Below are positions 36,651 to 50,187 of a DNA stretch of 64,000 bases, piece after piece. Both the position numbers and the translations under genes were made by a program. Under the pieces are notes generated by a model. That model was not told the origin of the DNA. It saw only the letters and a program-made list of their open reading frames with translations, and did no database searches. The stretch comes from Eopsaltria australis (taxonomy: Eukaryota > Chordata > Aves > Passeriformes > Petroicidae): NCBI GenBank assembly GCA_034509425.1, contig JAVTVJ010000570.1:744001-808000 (forward strand). The letters are read 5' to 3'. Every line of letters starts with the position of its first letter. The stretch's first letter is position 1.

Positions 36651-39600
36651 TTGTTACAACATTTAGTTTATGAATCATAAGTGATGACTCACAAAATATG
36701 AGCAGATTGCAAACTGTTATCACCAATAAAAAGAATAATATAAAATGAGTGCTTAAAATGAAAGTAGGTGCATTTCAATCATTGCCTACAGTGTGCACCA
36801 CTCATTTAGATTGGACTACTGGAAGGTGATTTAGATATTTGATAATATCTAGGTTTATGGATTTTTTGCATTGAATTTTCATTAGTTATTCCTACTATCT
36901 GCTAGTCCCATGGTCAATTAATTTGTTCTGGAAAATCAAGTTGGATTCATGTGACCAAACCTCTGTGGGTGTCTCCACTGGTCAGGAGCTGTGGCCAGTC
37001 CAATTCATGAACTTTTCCAAGCCACATCACTGAGCAGGCCAGAGAAAGCAGCCTGAGATCCTGCTATGAAGAAATGGAGCAGTGTGTTGGGTGCTGATGC
37101 TTTCAGGGAGGACACTTTTCCACTCCAGCCTTTCCTTCCCAGCTCCCTTGAGGAGGCCTGAGGAGGGCTCAGCTCCTGTGCCACCCCTCTCATGGCACCC
37201 CTCTCATGGCACAGCCCTGTGTCCAGGGGACCTTCCCTGCAGGAAAAGGGCCCCTCTGACCCCATGGGACAGAGGCAGATTTGTAGGTCTGGCTCTTCAT
37301 GCACTTTAAACTCGTCTCCACAGCTGGTTTAGTGTAGAACCAGCTTTTTTGGCAAAAAACCCCCCGTTTCTGAAGTGCCAGGGTGTGATTGATGGCTCTT
37401 GGCTTCAGCTTCTTGCCCCACACTCCTCCCCCTCTCCTCACACCACAGCACTCGCTGGAGATGATTTGAAAACACTCCAGGAGCTGCATTTTCCCTCTAC
37501 AACACATTTGGGAGCTTTTCAAGTCACAGGAGAAGGCTCTGACCAAAACACTCCTATCATTGCTGCCTTACAAATTCTGTATCCAGCTTCCAGGTGGGAG
37601 AAGAGGAGCTTGGCATAGGTGCTGATTCAGATCCAAAGAGAATGAGAACACCCAAGGAACTTTTCACACTTCCCAAAAAACCCTTTCCAGCTCCTCAGAA
37701 ATGCCCAGCAATTGCTAACAATGTAACGCCAGGAATGCCATATCAAATCTGTGGCCTTGCAGACTTAATAAAAGCTCTTTTAAATGGACAGCTCTGCTCA
37801 TTCATAAAACCTGCTGCAAATACAGAGAACTTAAAATCCACTGAACAGCATTTTCCACACTTGTTTATCCTGAATCACTTCCATTGTTGTTTTCTGAGAA
37901 GGTCACACACTACCATGACCTCAGAATTCAGTGTAAAACTGACATTTTAATATAGGCTGAATGGGATAAATTAACTATACATGAGATGTAATGGACTGAA
38001 AGTACTCCAAAGAGGACAATGCTTGAATTATTTAACGACTTATTAGTCAGTGTTTTAACGTTTTAAGCCTGCTGTAGATAATTCCTTATCAACTAATGAT
38101 GTATCTTTGTAGTACACAGCATTTCCCTGTTACTGTCTCTCTAAAACCAAATTACAAAGGTGCTCATTTGGCAGCTGATTTGTAGATTATAATAAGATAA
38201 TAGAGGTGAAAAAGTACTTTAATGAGAGAAAATGAAACCTGAAATCAAGGGGGTTTTAAAACACTACCATAAAAATTAAAGTGATAGGAACAGATAACCA
38301 AGACATTTCAAGTTGACAACATATTTGCACTTTTTTTGGTAAAAGAACCTGTGTCTGGCAAGTTTGGTTGTGATGAGATTAGAGGATTTGCTGCTCTAAT
38401 ATAAACAAGGTATTTTACTAAAAATCAGCTGTAAGCAGGGTTTCCATGGAAATGGATTCTTACACACAGAAGTTCAGAACCCTGACGCTTCTGTTTAAAG
38501 GACTTATTTATTATCACTGTGAAATACACAGCACATCTTTAATGTATGCTTCACTGTCACAGAATTCATCAAAAATGGTGATACTGTTTTGTTTTGAGGT
38601 TTACACAGACACGTGCAACTTTCTGAGAACAAGATTGCTAGGATGCACCTCAAGTTCAAATCCTGTAATTAAAGCAACCAAGATATTTAAACCATTTCAT
38701 CTGTCTTGGCTTAAAACAAACACAAATTTTGGTTTCCTTACTCCAAATGTAAATCACTTGATTTATCATAAAATGGTGTGAGTTCAACCCTCCAACCACA
38801 CACACTGCATCAAAACCAATGAAGCAGAATTAGCTCTTACAGGAGATCTCAAGAACTCTTTCAAGCTCCACTTTAGTTCTAAAGTGTTTTCTGTAACTGC
38901 ACATTTGTTCTTACTTCTATTACTCTGAAGTAGACAGGGGAAAGAGGGAGGAAACATCATCTCAGAAGAAAAACTTCCAGAGTTTCCTGGCAATTTTCAA
39001 CTTCCTCCTCAAGTAGCTGATTCAAAAATTGGAAGAGCTATTTGGTATGTAAGAGCCCAAATGTGCAACTCTGAGCCAGAAATGGATTAGAAAAATCAAT
39101 CCTTTTAAAAAATACTAATATTTTACTTGCTTCTTTCTGGATTTTTTTCGGTCATGTAAATTAGTGAAAAATTTTCTCTTGATATCTAAAAGCTGGTGAG
39201 TTACATAAGGAGACATTTCCAGATTTGTTGGAAAGTGACTTCCAAGTTAAAGTAGCACATTAAAAATCCAGCTCAGCCTTTCTCATTCAGGAACTGCCTG
39301 AGTGAGAAGTGAAACATCAATCATTACTTACACTTATGAAGGAAAGCCAAGCTTAGCACAGAGAAATCTCTTCAGCCCTTCAATTTATTTATATTTTTGC
39401 AGTAGAATGGTCAAGATTTCCTGAATTCACTCCCAGAGAAGTAGTGGTGAGTTGAATGTGACCATGCCTGCAAGGGAAACTCATCCAGGTTAGCTTATCC
39501 TGAGGTCACAATTAGCAGACTTTGAAATTTGATAGAAATTACAAGTTCAGCTCTGTAGAGGTGATTTGTACCTTGAAGCACATAAAAAAGGCAGAGTTTG

Positions 39601-41526
39601 GAAATGATTCTCGGTGTTTCAACCGGAATATTAATCCTATCATTACTTAACATCACTGTAATTAACTCCATATGCAGGCACTATCCAGGAAAGATCCCTG
39701 GGGAGCTGGGGGAAAAGAAACATTCAGTGCAGTGGCACCTAATCTTTGGAGGAGATAGCTCAGTGTTGTTGCAAAATAAACAATATTAATCACTGCTATG
39801 CAAAAAATTCTGTGCAGTTTACTTCTGAAAATACAAGCAGTGCTCTTAAAGCTTCTCTTTTACATTCAACTAAATGCTGTGAGTCTTTCTAGCCTTTAGA
39901 ACTCAGCCTTTAGAAGCTGATCTGCAAGCACAGAACACTTCAGTCCAACAGAAAAGCTGCACTTCCACATCAACACCAACTCCTACAAACCCTGAGCTTC
40001 CATTTCTGCACAGTTTACAAATCAGCCTCTCCACAGATCAGCCACTCCAACTTAAGGAAGAATACTCTGAGGTTGATTGTGTGTTCCAATATCTATTTCA
40101 GGCTTTCCTAATCACAGATAGGACGGTCTGATCACCAATAACAGTGGGAGCACACAAGGGATGCACTCTTGCACACCAATCCATCCCCACCAAAACACCA
40201 CTTCTGCCCATTTGGATCAGCCAGCTGCACAGTTCAACTTTTCTCTAATTTCCTCCCAAATCACCACATTCATCCCCAAATCAACAGGCAGATTCCTGGG
40301 ATACAATATAAACCAGCCTTTTTTTTCCCTTTTTTTTCCTTAAATTATCTTTGTTTTCCTCATGATTGGCAGAGGAATACAGTAAATCTGCTCTAAAGCA
40401 CAGTGATCTCCTATAGTGGTCCAGTCCCAGTTTTAATTTTTACTCACAACCTGGGGAGAATAAAATACCCCACTGTAAGCATCCCTCCTTCCCAGCCAGC
40501 ACTCAGATAGAAGACTGGTAATAAAATCTTGATAAAGAGTATTCTATTACATAGCAATGTGATAATAATATCCTGGATGTTTATCCACACAGTTGCACCT
40601 TTTTGATTGTTGAACCAGCACAAGGAGGCAGGGCTTTGACAGCTGGTTTTTTGCTACTTCTCAAAACTAGTGTTAGACTGAAAGTTCTGGATGCAGTGGA
40701 GATGGAATCTACTACAATCATTGCATATAGACATGGTTAAACCTGCAGAAAGCCTGGAGAACTGGTGCAAACCAAAATTTCCAGCCATGAGACACCACTT
40801 GCCATTCAATTGTCATCAGCTGTGTAAAAATAGAGTGACAAACACAGTTGGGGACACAGAGTGTGTGATTAGCACAGACAGGTCTTTCCCAGACTTCACC
40901 AGTGCTAAAATAAACCATTATGCCACAAGTAACATTTTTGAAGGGATGTAAACTCTTACACCAATGTTCTGCATCTGACCCAGTGCTCCAAGCAGCATCA
41001 ATGTCCTGAAAAATGCTGAGGAAACATTTCTTTGGGCTCTCCTTCAGCGTTATAAATATTCAGCTAAACTTCAGGCCACAAATAGGTTAAACTGAAAATT
41101 CAACCCCTTCCAGTGATAGAGATGTTAGGAAAAGTATTCTACATCCCACTACAGTGTATTTACTGCAAGTAGGGCAGCAAAAAAGGATTAGCTTTGTCAA
41201 GAGATTTTCTGCAGGGGAACTGACAGGTATTATGGGCATGTTGGGTTTCTACCTCTGGCTAGATCCTGTCTAATTTGTGGGCTAAAGGAGCCTAGGATGC
41301 ATCTTGCTGTTTAAATTCAGGAAACAAATCCATTTGCATGCTCAGAAAGTGCTGTAATGATGTCATATTTTTAAAGAACTATCATGCTCAAGCACCTGCT
41401 CACTAGTACCTGATTCCTTAACCTGGTCACAGAGATCACATCTGTGCCCACTGATTGCGTTATCACTGTAAGATGTGTAGGGAATTACAGCTAGTAAGAT
41501 TTAAATTCACTCACTCTGGGAGACAG
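36651..41526. other. Noncoding stretch, nothing recognised
   Basis: AT-rich unique DNA. A 15-bp step containing CACCCCTCTCATGG is duplicated near 37182-37210. A perfect 12-bp palindrome TTTCCATGGAAA lies at 38441-38452. T runs occur at about 40319-40338. Open frames up to 118 aa show no domain. Confidence 0.5.
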
Positions 41527-41549
41527 GCAAGCAAAGCAAAGCAAAGCAA
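41527..41549. repeat. Pentanucleotide (AAAGC)n microsatellite
   Basis: The 5-base step AAAGC/GCAAA is repeated about four times. It is a short simple repeat. Confidence 0.8.
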
Positions 41550-42422
41550 TGAGGGAGTGAAATACCAGGTAGAAATAATATTCTTCCTCCTAGACTCTCA
41601 TGTCTTTGAAATGTCAGGAAAATGCACCATAAAGTCTCAAAAGCACTTCTATTTTCTGATGAGGGCTGACAACCCATTGCTCCAAGTAAGCTCAGCAGCA
41701 GAAGCAAGCAAGGATCCAGTCCCCTTCCCAGGCAGGAACATCATGGCTACAATAAAAATCTTTATGCAACAGGAACAAAAGGATTGTGTTTAACCCCTTA
41801 GACTATCCTGCACCTGGGAGCAAGCAGAAATTTGGCAAGGAAGGATAAAAAAGCCTGGGAAAGTATTGCCTGTAAAAAGCCAGGAATCTGTTCCATAATA
41901 AGGAGTAGTGATTGCTAAATCAGCCCAGGCAAACTTTTTAATTGTGTGATGAACTGAGAATAAAATCTATGATTTTCATGGAGTGAGCACCTGCCAGCTA
42001 CAAATGGTGGAGAACAGTTAACTCCTGGACAAGGAGAGAGACAAAGTCAGTGTCAATTGAAATATCAAGATGAATGTGCCAGCTGACTTGGTTTAGTTAT
42101 CATCCCACTTGACAAGGACAGCGAGGGGGGAAATCCTCCTCATCATAATCCAGTCTTTATTGAAAGAGCCAGGCCCAGCATGCCATTGTCCCCAGCCTCA
42201 TGATACTCATTCCCAACAAAAGGACCATGAAATTACAGAAAGGGGTTTGCAGCTCTTCAGGAGCAGGTAGCAGAAAAGATAAACCTACAAGCCTTTTATC
42301 TGCAAGAGCTTCTATTTTAATCTGGTCCAAGTCACAAAAGAGAGTGGTTTCAATCAAATGTTCTTGAACAATGAGGTGCCACACAGCTCAGCTGAAAAGG
42401 CAGAGACCAAAACCTAAAACAC
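41550..42422. other. Noncoding stretch, nothing recognised
   Basis: Ordinary DNA without recognised exon, RNA gene or transposon. Only short open frames without motifs occur. Confidence 0.5.
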
Positions 42423-42880
42423 TTTTTTTTTTTTTTTCCACAGATTAACCAAAATATGTTTATCAAGTCATCTGGGAAAACTCACATAGTGCTGTTTTTT
42501 TTTGTATCCTACTCTGATATTCTGATATTTTCAGATCCAGAGATACCTTCAGTATGTGCTGATTTAACAGGGAAGGTGTGCTCAGTCACGAGGCACTTTG
42601 TACCTCCTGTAACCCCTATTTCTACTTCACAAGCTTAAACCACTTTTTTTTTTTTCCAAAGTTTACATCAATTTTTCCTTGCCTGCTATCATTGACTGAA
42701 AACTGCTGATACAAGTAAGAATCTCTCCGAGCACTTTCTCAGAAGTTTATTTAACCATGGAAAGGGTGATACCAGGAAACACTTTTTTTTTTTTTAAATT
42801 CTGTAAACCTCTGTCGTAAATAAATTAATATTTTAATTAACAAATGGAGTCAAAGAGCAATAGAAGCTCCTTTTTTTTTT
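42423..42880. repeat. Cluster of five T tracts
   Basis: T15 at 42423-42437, T9 at 42495-42503, T12 at 42644-42655, T13 at 42783-42795 and T10 at 42871-42880, within 460 bp. Three follow a similar AAAAC / AACCAC / AACAC context. The first ends in CCACAG and so looks like a splice acceptor, but no exon is recognisable downstream. Intervening DNA is AT-rich and unique. Confidence 0.85.
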
Positions 42881-45800
42881 CCTGTATTCTGACTCTAAAC
42901 CAAAATGAATACTAATGTAATAATGCTACATCAAACACTGTAATGAATTTACACTGGTGAAGCCTTGGCTGTCTGATGACAGCACTCCCCCAGTGAATAA
43001 GTGCACAGTGCATTGTCCCCTCTAGAGCTCAACTTCAAAGCCCTGGAAAATCTCCTTTGAGTTTTGAACCTTCCAGATCAAAGCCTTGGAGCTCATTTAT
43101 ACTTTTAGGCTCAGATGAAGGCAGGCAGTAAGACAGCAGTGATTTAGAGGATAAATCACTTCAGAACAATGTCTATGAGCATTCTCTATGGCATTACACT
43201 TGAAATTAGGTTTAGAAAGTGATACCACACAGACACAACTGCAGTTTCAGGGATACTGAGGAGAAAGAAAACATTATTTTTTTGACTTCCCCAGTGGAAT
43301 TTACCTTTGGATTTTGCAAGCTTGTTTACAAAATAATCCCCCACATAGATCTTGATTGCTCACACCCATGACAATTTATACACAGGCTGGGATTTAACCT
43401 ATCTGCTCACTGCATTACAGAAAAATAAAGATTTCAGTGTCTAACCCACCCATATATCTGAAAAAATAAGCCTCCCCTCATCAGACAAACAAACACTCTT
43501 TGGACCAAGCCTGTGGTTTGATCAGCATGCAGGCTACATCAAAGCCTGCCTCGTCCAAGGCTGCTGCATGTGAATGCTTGAGAAGGACAAAAACAGCCCC
43601 TACAGCAACCCTGCTCACACTGAACAACCAAATCACGAGTTCAGACACATTAACCATATTTATCCCAATATTTATAGGCTCCTTGGGTGTGCTTGAACAT
43701 GGGAGAGCAATAATCAGCCCAGCACAGGATCCAGACCCCAAAGTACTCCCATGGCTGATGGAAAGGAGTGGTTTAAGGCCTTGGCTACTTCTCTGGACTG
43801 ATTGTATGAAAGATTGAAGCCCAGGGCAGCTTGGGCCATGGAAGATCCCTGGAAGTGGCTCAGGATTGGGAAGCCTGAGCAGAGCTGAGCAGTGCAGCCA
43901 CAGCACAACTCCCACTCTGCTCCTGCAGTGCTCGGGGTCCTTGTGCACCTTCAGAAGGCAAATTATGCAGGGACTTGGTTGATCCTTTTCACACCTAGAA
44001 ATGCTTTTCCTTCCATAAGCACACTGCAAAGTGTGTCCTAATGGGGACTGAGCTGTGGGGAAGAGCAAATCTCCAGTCTAAACAGTGGACTGGGACTTCA
44101 TTTTGTAGAAGACTCATCACATATTTTATGTCATGTATTTTAAAGATGCTTATTTCTAACTGTAAACAGATTTACAAAATCAGTGAATAAGAGTTTTACT
44201 TCTATAGATCCTCCTTTAGATCATTTGTAAACCATTTTCAGCACAGAGCTGAAAATTTTCAAGTGGAAACTTTTAAGATCTAAACAACCAACAGTCACAA
44301 GGTTTTTTGAGTCTGGATAAGAGTTTGGCTTGGAGTCATGTACAAGAAATTGCTCAGGGTATATTTGGGAAAAGACTCTTTAGAAGAGCCTAGAGGGAAC
44401 TCTGAAGAGATAACCCAACAATTAAGCCCTGACATTTTTCATAGTGGTTTTAACTAATTGAACTTATAAAATTATTATTTAGCCTATAAAATTATTTAAT
44501 TATGTTCTAGCATTATATTCAATTAATAACTTTTTGTTTCTTCTTACTGTCAGTGAGGTCAAATATAACCAACTGATCTGCACCTTCAAGCAACAAGAGT
44601 AAAATGCTCTGTGTAAAAGAGTCAGTGTGTTTGGACAATTTCTGACCAGCTGCTTAACATAGAGAAATGCTGCTCTACTTAGAAAAAAACCCAAAACATA
44701 TCTCTGATTTGCTTCCTGCCAAATAAAAACAAAACCTGAAAGGAGCCAAGAGACAGCTGAATGGAAAAATGTTATTTTCCTTACTGGTCCCCTATTAAGC
44801 ATTGCAAGCTGTTGGACAAAACCAGTGCACACAATTTGCCTCCATGTAAACAAGACAAGGACTTAGAGAGATGTCAGCTTTTGATGTGACCAACAGAAAC
44901 CCTGGAAACCCCTGATGCTGCTGAACTGGAAAGTCTGGGGCAATTTTTGCCCTCTGTTTGAATTGCAAGAGTTACCCTAAGCAAAGAACCCACCCTTCCC
45001 TTCAGGAAGCTGCCTTGGGAAGTCTCTTTATCCCAACTGCAGCAGTTCCAGAGAAATGAACTCCTTCCCTGCCCTCAGCCAAGGCTGAGCTTATGTGTGC
45101 AGGACTGAATTGGTATCACAAAGACAATTATCAGTCTGGCCTGTCCTGGTTTCCAAACACAAGCCCCTTCAAGTATGTGTCTTTAATGTGGTCTCTGTAA
45201 TGAATATGACTTATCTTTATGGCATCAATAGTGTTCTATTTACTCCATGGACAAGTTAAGTCATGACCCTGTCTGCTCCAGACTGTCAGTGGGAATGAGA
45301 CCTGAAATGTTAAATATCAAGAAGTACAGCTCTGTGCATAAAAACCCTCCTCGAGCTCTAAAGATAAAACCCAGACTGCAGAGCTGCTGAGATCAGCTGC
45401 TGGTGAGTCATCCCCACAAAGTCAGGCTTTTTTTTTACAGTTTGGTCATGTACAGACAATATGAGAGAGAAAATATCAGTACTGGACTGTGACAATCAGA
45501 GTATTCTATCTTGTTAATGCAAAGGAAGAAAAATGTAACATAAATACACATACACAGGTGTGTATCAATACATAGAGTTGTTATTACTGTTGGATCCTGC
45601 CTTGGGAGGCAGCCTTTGAAAACCATGTCAACATCCCATCTCTTTCCTATTTCAAGTCTATAATTTCCCCTCCATTGCTTTACACACTGCCACCATCCTT
45701 TCTAGATCTGGCTGTCCATGGAGCAGGATATTCAAAAACTCTGGGTACGTGGCTACTGCAGACAGCCTCAGAGGTGCCTGTGGAGCCAACCTGGATGCAC

Positions 45801-46198
45801 CCACCAATTCCTGGGATCCCATGACAGTCACAAGTGGGAAAGGAGTTCCCTCTGTGCCAGGGCTGTGCTCACCATCACAGAATCACCTGGAGCATTATCA
45901 GTGACTTACACAGGAGTAGAGGCAAATTTTCCTCCCATTAGCAAGAAAAGAGGAAAATGTAGCATAAAATATCTGCAGGGGATGGGTTTGGATTGCAGGG
46001 ACATTTACTACCAGAGTTACATTCCACGAGGCTTTCACAGTCCAACTGCTTCACCTTTGCAACGCAGCCACTGAAGGGTTTGTATAAAACATCTCCTTTT
46101 CATGTTAACACACATTTCCATCTGTCTATAAGCAGGAACAGCAGCAGAGACAGGGGAGAGCTGAGCTCTGAAAGGCCAGCCCCAGAGGCTGATGAGGA
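42881..46198. other. Noncoding stretch, nothing recognised
   Basis: Contains a 195-aa minus-strand open frame at 43481-44068 that overlaps a 105-aa plus-strand frame (43500-43817). Neither shows a recognisable domain, and they are treated as chance. The rest is AT-leaning unique DNA. Confidence 0.45.
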
Positions 46199-46252
46199 GT
46201 GTGTGTGTGTGCATCCCCCAGGAGGCTGGTGGCACACACACACACACACACA
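46199..46252. repeat. Facing (GT)6 and (CA)10 microsatellites
   Basis: (GT)6 plus G at 46199-46211 and (CA)10 at 46233-46252 are separated by 21 bases of CATCCCCCAGGAGGCTGGTG type. They are complementary and can fold into a hairpin of about 12 bp. Both strands can also adopt alternating purine-pyrimidine (Z-prone) structure. Confidence 0.9.
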
Positions 46253-46631
46253 AGTGTGCAAACAAGTAAAGAAAATAAATTCACGTCTGACTGCAAAACG
46301 TTCCCATAAATTTCCCGTGCAGCAGCACTTCTGTGATTAATCCTGACACAAAGCACAACATTTAGCAGCCCAAACCCAAACATATCTGCAAACAGCAGGA
46401 CCCATGAAACAATGTCTTTGTTCAGAGCTGCCCCTGTGCTGATTATCTGCACTCTAACAAGGGTTCCATTTTACACTTTGGAAGCCTTTGGAGGACAACT
46501 CCTCGGAGTGTCTCTCCACTACCTGACTGCCAGTATTCATTACACCTAGAGGAATTTAATACATTTCAGACTCCTGCTCTAGAAAATGAGACTGAACTCA
46601 GCCAGGGGATTCAAAAATGATTGCTGAAGAC

Positions 46632-46662
46632 AAAAGGAGAAAGAGGGGGAGGAAGGGAGGGG
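46632..46662 (+). repeat. Short polypurine tract
   Basis: A run of about 30 purines containing GGGGG, GGG and GGGG on the plus strand. It has three G runs, one short of a standard G-quadruplex motif unless a longer loop is allowed. Confidence 0.7.
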
Positions 46663-49349
46663 ACTGCCAAAAGCAGAGGCACAGGGGATGATCTCAGAAC
46701 CCTCCTCTCCTTGGGAAACCATGAAAATGTGATCGGTGCAGCTCAACCATGACACGTGAGAGCTGGATTAGAGTAATGCCTTTTTCTCATGCTTCCACAT
46801 GCCACAAATATGGAATATTCATTTAAGCAGTAACTTACTGCAGCTTCTGGAAAAACTATGAAATGGCTGTTAGGAACTGGAATATGCAGGCATGGGCTGC
46901 AGAGCACAAACCCATGAACTCTCACCTTGCGGACCATCTCTGTCAGCTCAACCAACACAAATGGAAACCAACTCTGCTTTCTTATGTGCACAGGATCAAT
47001 GGAATGGTGAGTGATCCTTGCAAAGGTGAAGATCAAAGAGTGGAAGAGCATAAAAAAAGGTCTAAAAAAGGCCGGTGTGCCTGCACAAACTCTTTTCATC
47101 AAACCTCTGTAATGTAGTCACACCGAAACAGATTTTCTTGAGATGTATGGCTAGGGATTATGATCCTTCAAAAAACACCAAAATCCTCTGGGTGGAGATC
47201 AAGTTAGTATTAGTATCATCATCATCATTTCCCATTTCAACTACACTACAACTTAAAATATACTACATATGTACTTTTCTACCTATGCATCATATGAAAA
47301 AACACTTTTCTCAGCCAGAAAAACAAACATAAACAGGCTTAAGTTTGGAGAAAACACTTCTTCCACATAGGAATACAAATGGATAGTTTCAGCCTAAATG
47401 AAAACATTTTTCAGAACCATAAACATTTTAAAAAGTGAAAAGGGGAGTGCCTCTTCACTCTAGGTATTGTTCCATACACCATCTCTAATTATGCAGGCAT
47501 AGTCAAGGGCAGATCGTCAAAAAAGCTGACAAGCAACAAAAAGAAACTCAGCACAGACAACTGGAGTTGGAAAAAGTTAAATCTTACACTTCCATGCCTA
47601 GTGAACAGAAAAGAAGAGATTTCATAGTGCTGGATGCTGACCATGTCTGAAAATCTGGCTTAAATAAATACATGAGAGAAAAAAGTAAGAAAGCCAAGTT
47701 ACCTCTATTATCCTCAAGCCAGGTTTTGAAGCCTGAATTTAAGAGAAGAAAAGAGACAGTTTTGATTATTACATGGAGATGTTGAGATACTGCAGACAGT
47801 TCTCAGGAAATCTTAGGCCACATATTAATAGTAGAGCTTAGTTTTGGGTTTAGGTATCCAAATGCACCAGCTTATGTACCTTTAAATATTTTACCAAAGG
47901 AGCCATTTATGTTTCCAAGCACAATGCTGTCATAATTTTAGACACATCATACCTAAGAAAGAAGGGAATGTTTTGTATACAATGGCTGCTGTCTTTCAAC
48001 CTTAAAATAAAATCCAACTGTTATTGCCATTTCTAGAGTTTAAGAAAGCACATTAAAATACACATTCCTTTGAGTAGCTTCAGTTCTCCTAAAAACAATA
48101 AAAAACACCCTTCAAAATGCAAACAAACCTTGAGACACCACTTGAAGGTGGAATCACTTGGTTAGTAATTTTAACATGAGGTTTTACAGAGTCATGGGGG
48201 CACAAATTGAAGCAGAGCAGCTCAAATGCACCAATTATTCCTTTGGTGTCTGAGCGCCCTCTGCATCTTTTGAGGTGCACATTGATTTAAAAATCTGCTT
48301 TAAACAGACTCCCAACTCCTTTCTTCTCTTGCCAACCACTCCCAGGCATGACTTTTCTTTCTCTCCTTTGAGGAGCAATGGAAAGTAGGGAATCATCTTG
48401 GTTTACTTGGGAATGATGAAGGTCAGTCAGAGTCAGGGCATGGGGGAATGGAAGGAGGTGTTTTAATTCTCTCCTTAGCCAAAACAATGGCACCTGCAAA
48501 GTGACCTGGTGAGGGATTGTGGCATTGTTATAAGGCAATGGCTGAATTTCACCCTCAAACTCTCACACTGAATGGCTAAGTCTAGAGCTGGGCAGGACAG
48601 AGCTACAGGACAGACAGAGCTTTACTTCAACACACGAACAGAAGCTGCCTGTGCACTCAAGTTGCTGCCTGTGTTTTACCCCTACAGCATTTTTCAAACC
48701 CAATGGTGGGATAGAACAACTACTGGCTGGTGGTAGTCAGAAGGTTTGTCAATTTTATTTTATTTTTTTGCAGGACAATTACCTACATTGAGTAACTTTC
48801 TACATTAGAAATGGTCAGAACAGCTGAAAAGTACCTGCAATATATATTGCTTACAAAATATTTCAGCACTCAGGGGAAGTGTTCATACAGGAGTTTTGGG
48901 GGTTTTCTGTGCTGTCTGAACAGCCCTACTCCAGGCCTGCTTCTGCTAAACAGTTTTGCAGCAACTGCTGTTTCAAAAGCACTGACACACAGGGATCAAA
49001 GATCATCTGCCAGTGAGAACACAGCAAATCCAACAGGAACAGGCTCAGGTTTGAGCTGGCCTTAAAGGGACACTGATAATGTGAGGCTTTGAGCATTCAG
49101 GGCATCCCCAAAGTTCAAGGAAAAAAAAATAAGAGGGTGTTGGGAGCACAGAGAAAAATTCTGTGGTCAGTAGAACAAATGGACAGCTGGGCTAATTTTG
49201 AGCTATGCCTCATTGAACTCTACTTTACACCAGTTTTAAACTACATCCTTTACTCCAGGATGTGCAGCCTCCAGTTCCAGAGACAGGAAAATAAAGTTTC
49301 TGTGAGCTGTGTAGGATGATGCTTTTTATATTCTGAGATGTATCCACAG
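46663..49349. other. Noncoding stretch, nothing recognised
   Basis: AT-leaning DNA. Frames such as 46743-47102 minus and 46863-47117 plus overlap each other and lack motifs. No transposon or RNA gene is identified. Confidence 0.5.
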
Positions 49350-49350
49350 C

Positions 49351-49382
<32 letters not shown>

Positions 49383-49385
49383 ATA
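49350..49385. repeat. (AT)n microsatellite
   Basis: About 35 bp of AT dinucleotides with one TTT interruption near the middle. Self-complementary and able to extrude as a cruciform. Confidence 0.9.
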
Positions 49386-50147
49386 GGCTATCCTCCCCCA
49401 GTGTCACCTCTGGAAGAGAGCTCCCAAAAACATGTTTTTCAGTGGTTTTGTAAGAAACCATCATGAGCTGAACACAAAAATCCCTAAAGGGCAGGTTCCC
49501 AGCAGCTGTGATATGGGAAGTTTCTCAGCCTTGGGGAGAATTCCCTGATAAAGATGAGGATGGGACCCCTTTAATATCATAGCTGCCTTGTCATTCACTG
49601 AGTAAATGGGAGACCAAGGTTCAGCTGCCTGCCCAGCTGACTGTGCTGGAGAAACTTGCAACTCAGCTTCCCACACTCATACAGAATAACAGACCCTGCT
49701 CAGAAAAAAAATAGAAATCCCACATTTTTCTAGCCAACAGCCCCACTGCACCTTCTCCAGTGTTCCAGAGTTCTCTTTCCCTTTCAGTCAATCTAATTTA
49801 TGTATTTTTTATCAGAATTAAAAGCCAAGATACATTGAAGATTCACTCTTTCCTGCAGCACAGCCTGCCAATCACCTGGCAAGGAGATGCCAGCACCATC
49901 ATTGACGGAACAACAAAATGTTACATCTTTTTCACTGCCTACGTGAAAAATAAGAATCCTTTGGGTAAACCTTGACATAATCTTCACAACATTCATGTCG
50001 AGTCATGGGGCAATTAGAGAACTGGGTGAAAAAACGCACATGGCAGGTTATTATTAAATTATTTACAGTGTAATTGCAGCAGATCAGGTGCACAGCAGAA
50101 ATCTTATCCAACCTCTGCCCTTGCAGATTGGCTTTGGACGCTCCCTG
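49386..50147. other. Noncoding stretch, nothing recognised
   Basis: Mixed DNA with short overlapping frames and no motif, RNA gene or transposon that I recognise. Confidence 0.5.
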
Positions 50148-50187
50148 CAGCAGCAGCGGGTGCTCTGCAGCTGTTGAGCTGCTGCTG
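50148..50187. repeat. CAG/CTG perfect inverted repeat
   Basis: CAGCAGCAGC (50148-50157) and GCTGCTGCTG (50178-50187) are perfect 10-bp complementary arms around a 20-base spacer. The surrounding 50074-50541 region has open frames of 113 aa (plus) and 145 aa (minus), neither recognisable as a protein. Confidence 0.85.

Noticed and set aside
38654..38663. GTTCAAATCC, a tRNA B-box-like string
   Set aside because: No A box, cloverleaf or acceptor stem could be found upstream, so no tRNA or tRNA-derived SINE is supported.
42423..42444. Strong-looking splice acceptor (T15 then CCACAG)
   Set aside because: It is one of five similar T tracts nearby, and no open or recognisable exon follows.
43481..44068. 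195-aa minus-strand open frame
   Set aside because: No recognisable domain, an overlapping 105-aa frame on the other strand and no splice or promoter context. Likely chance in a GC-richer patch.
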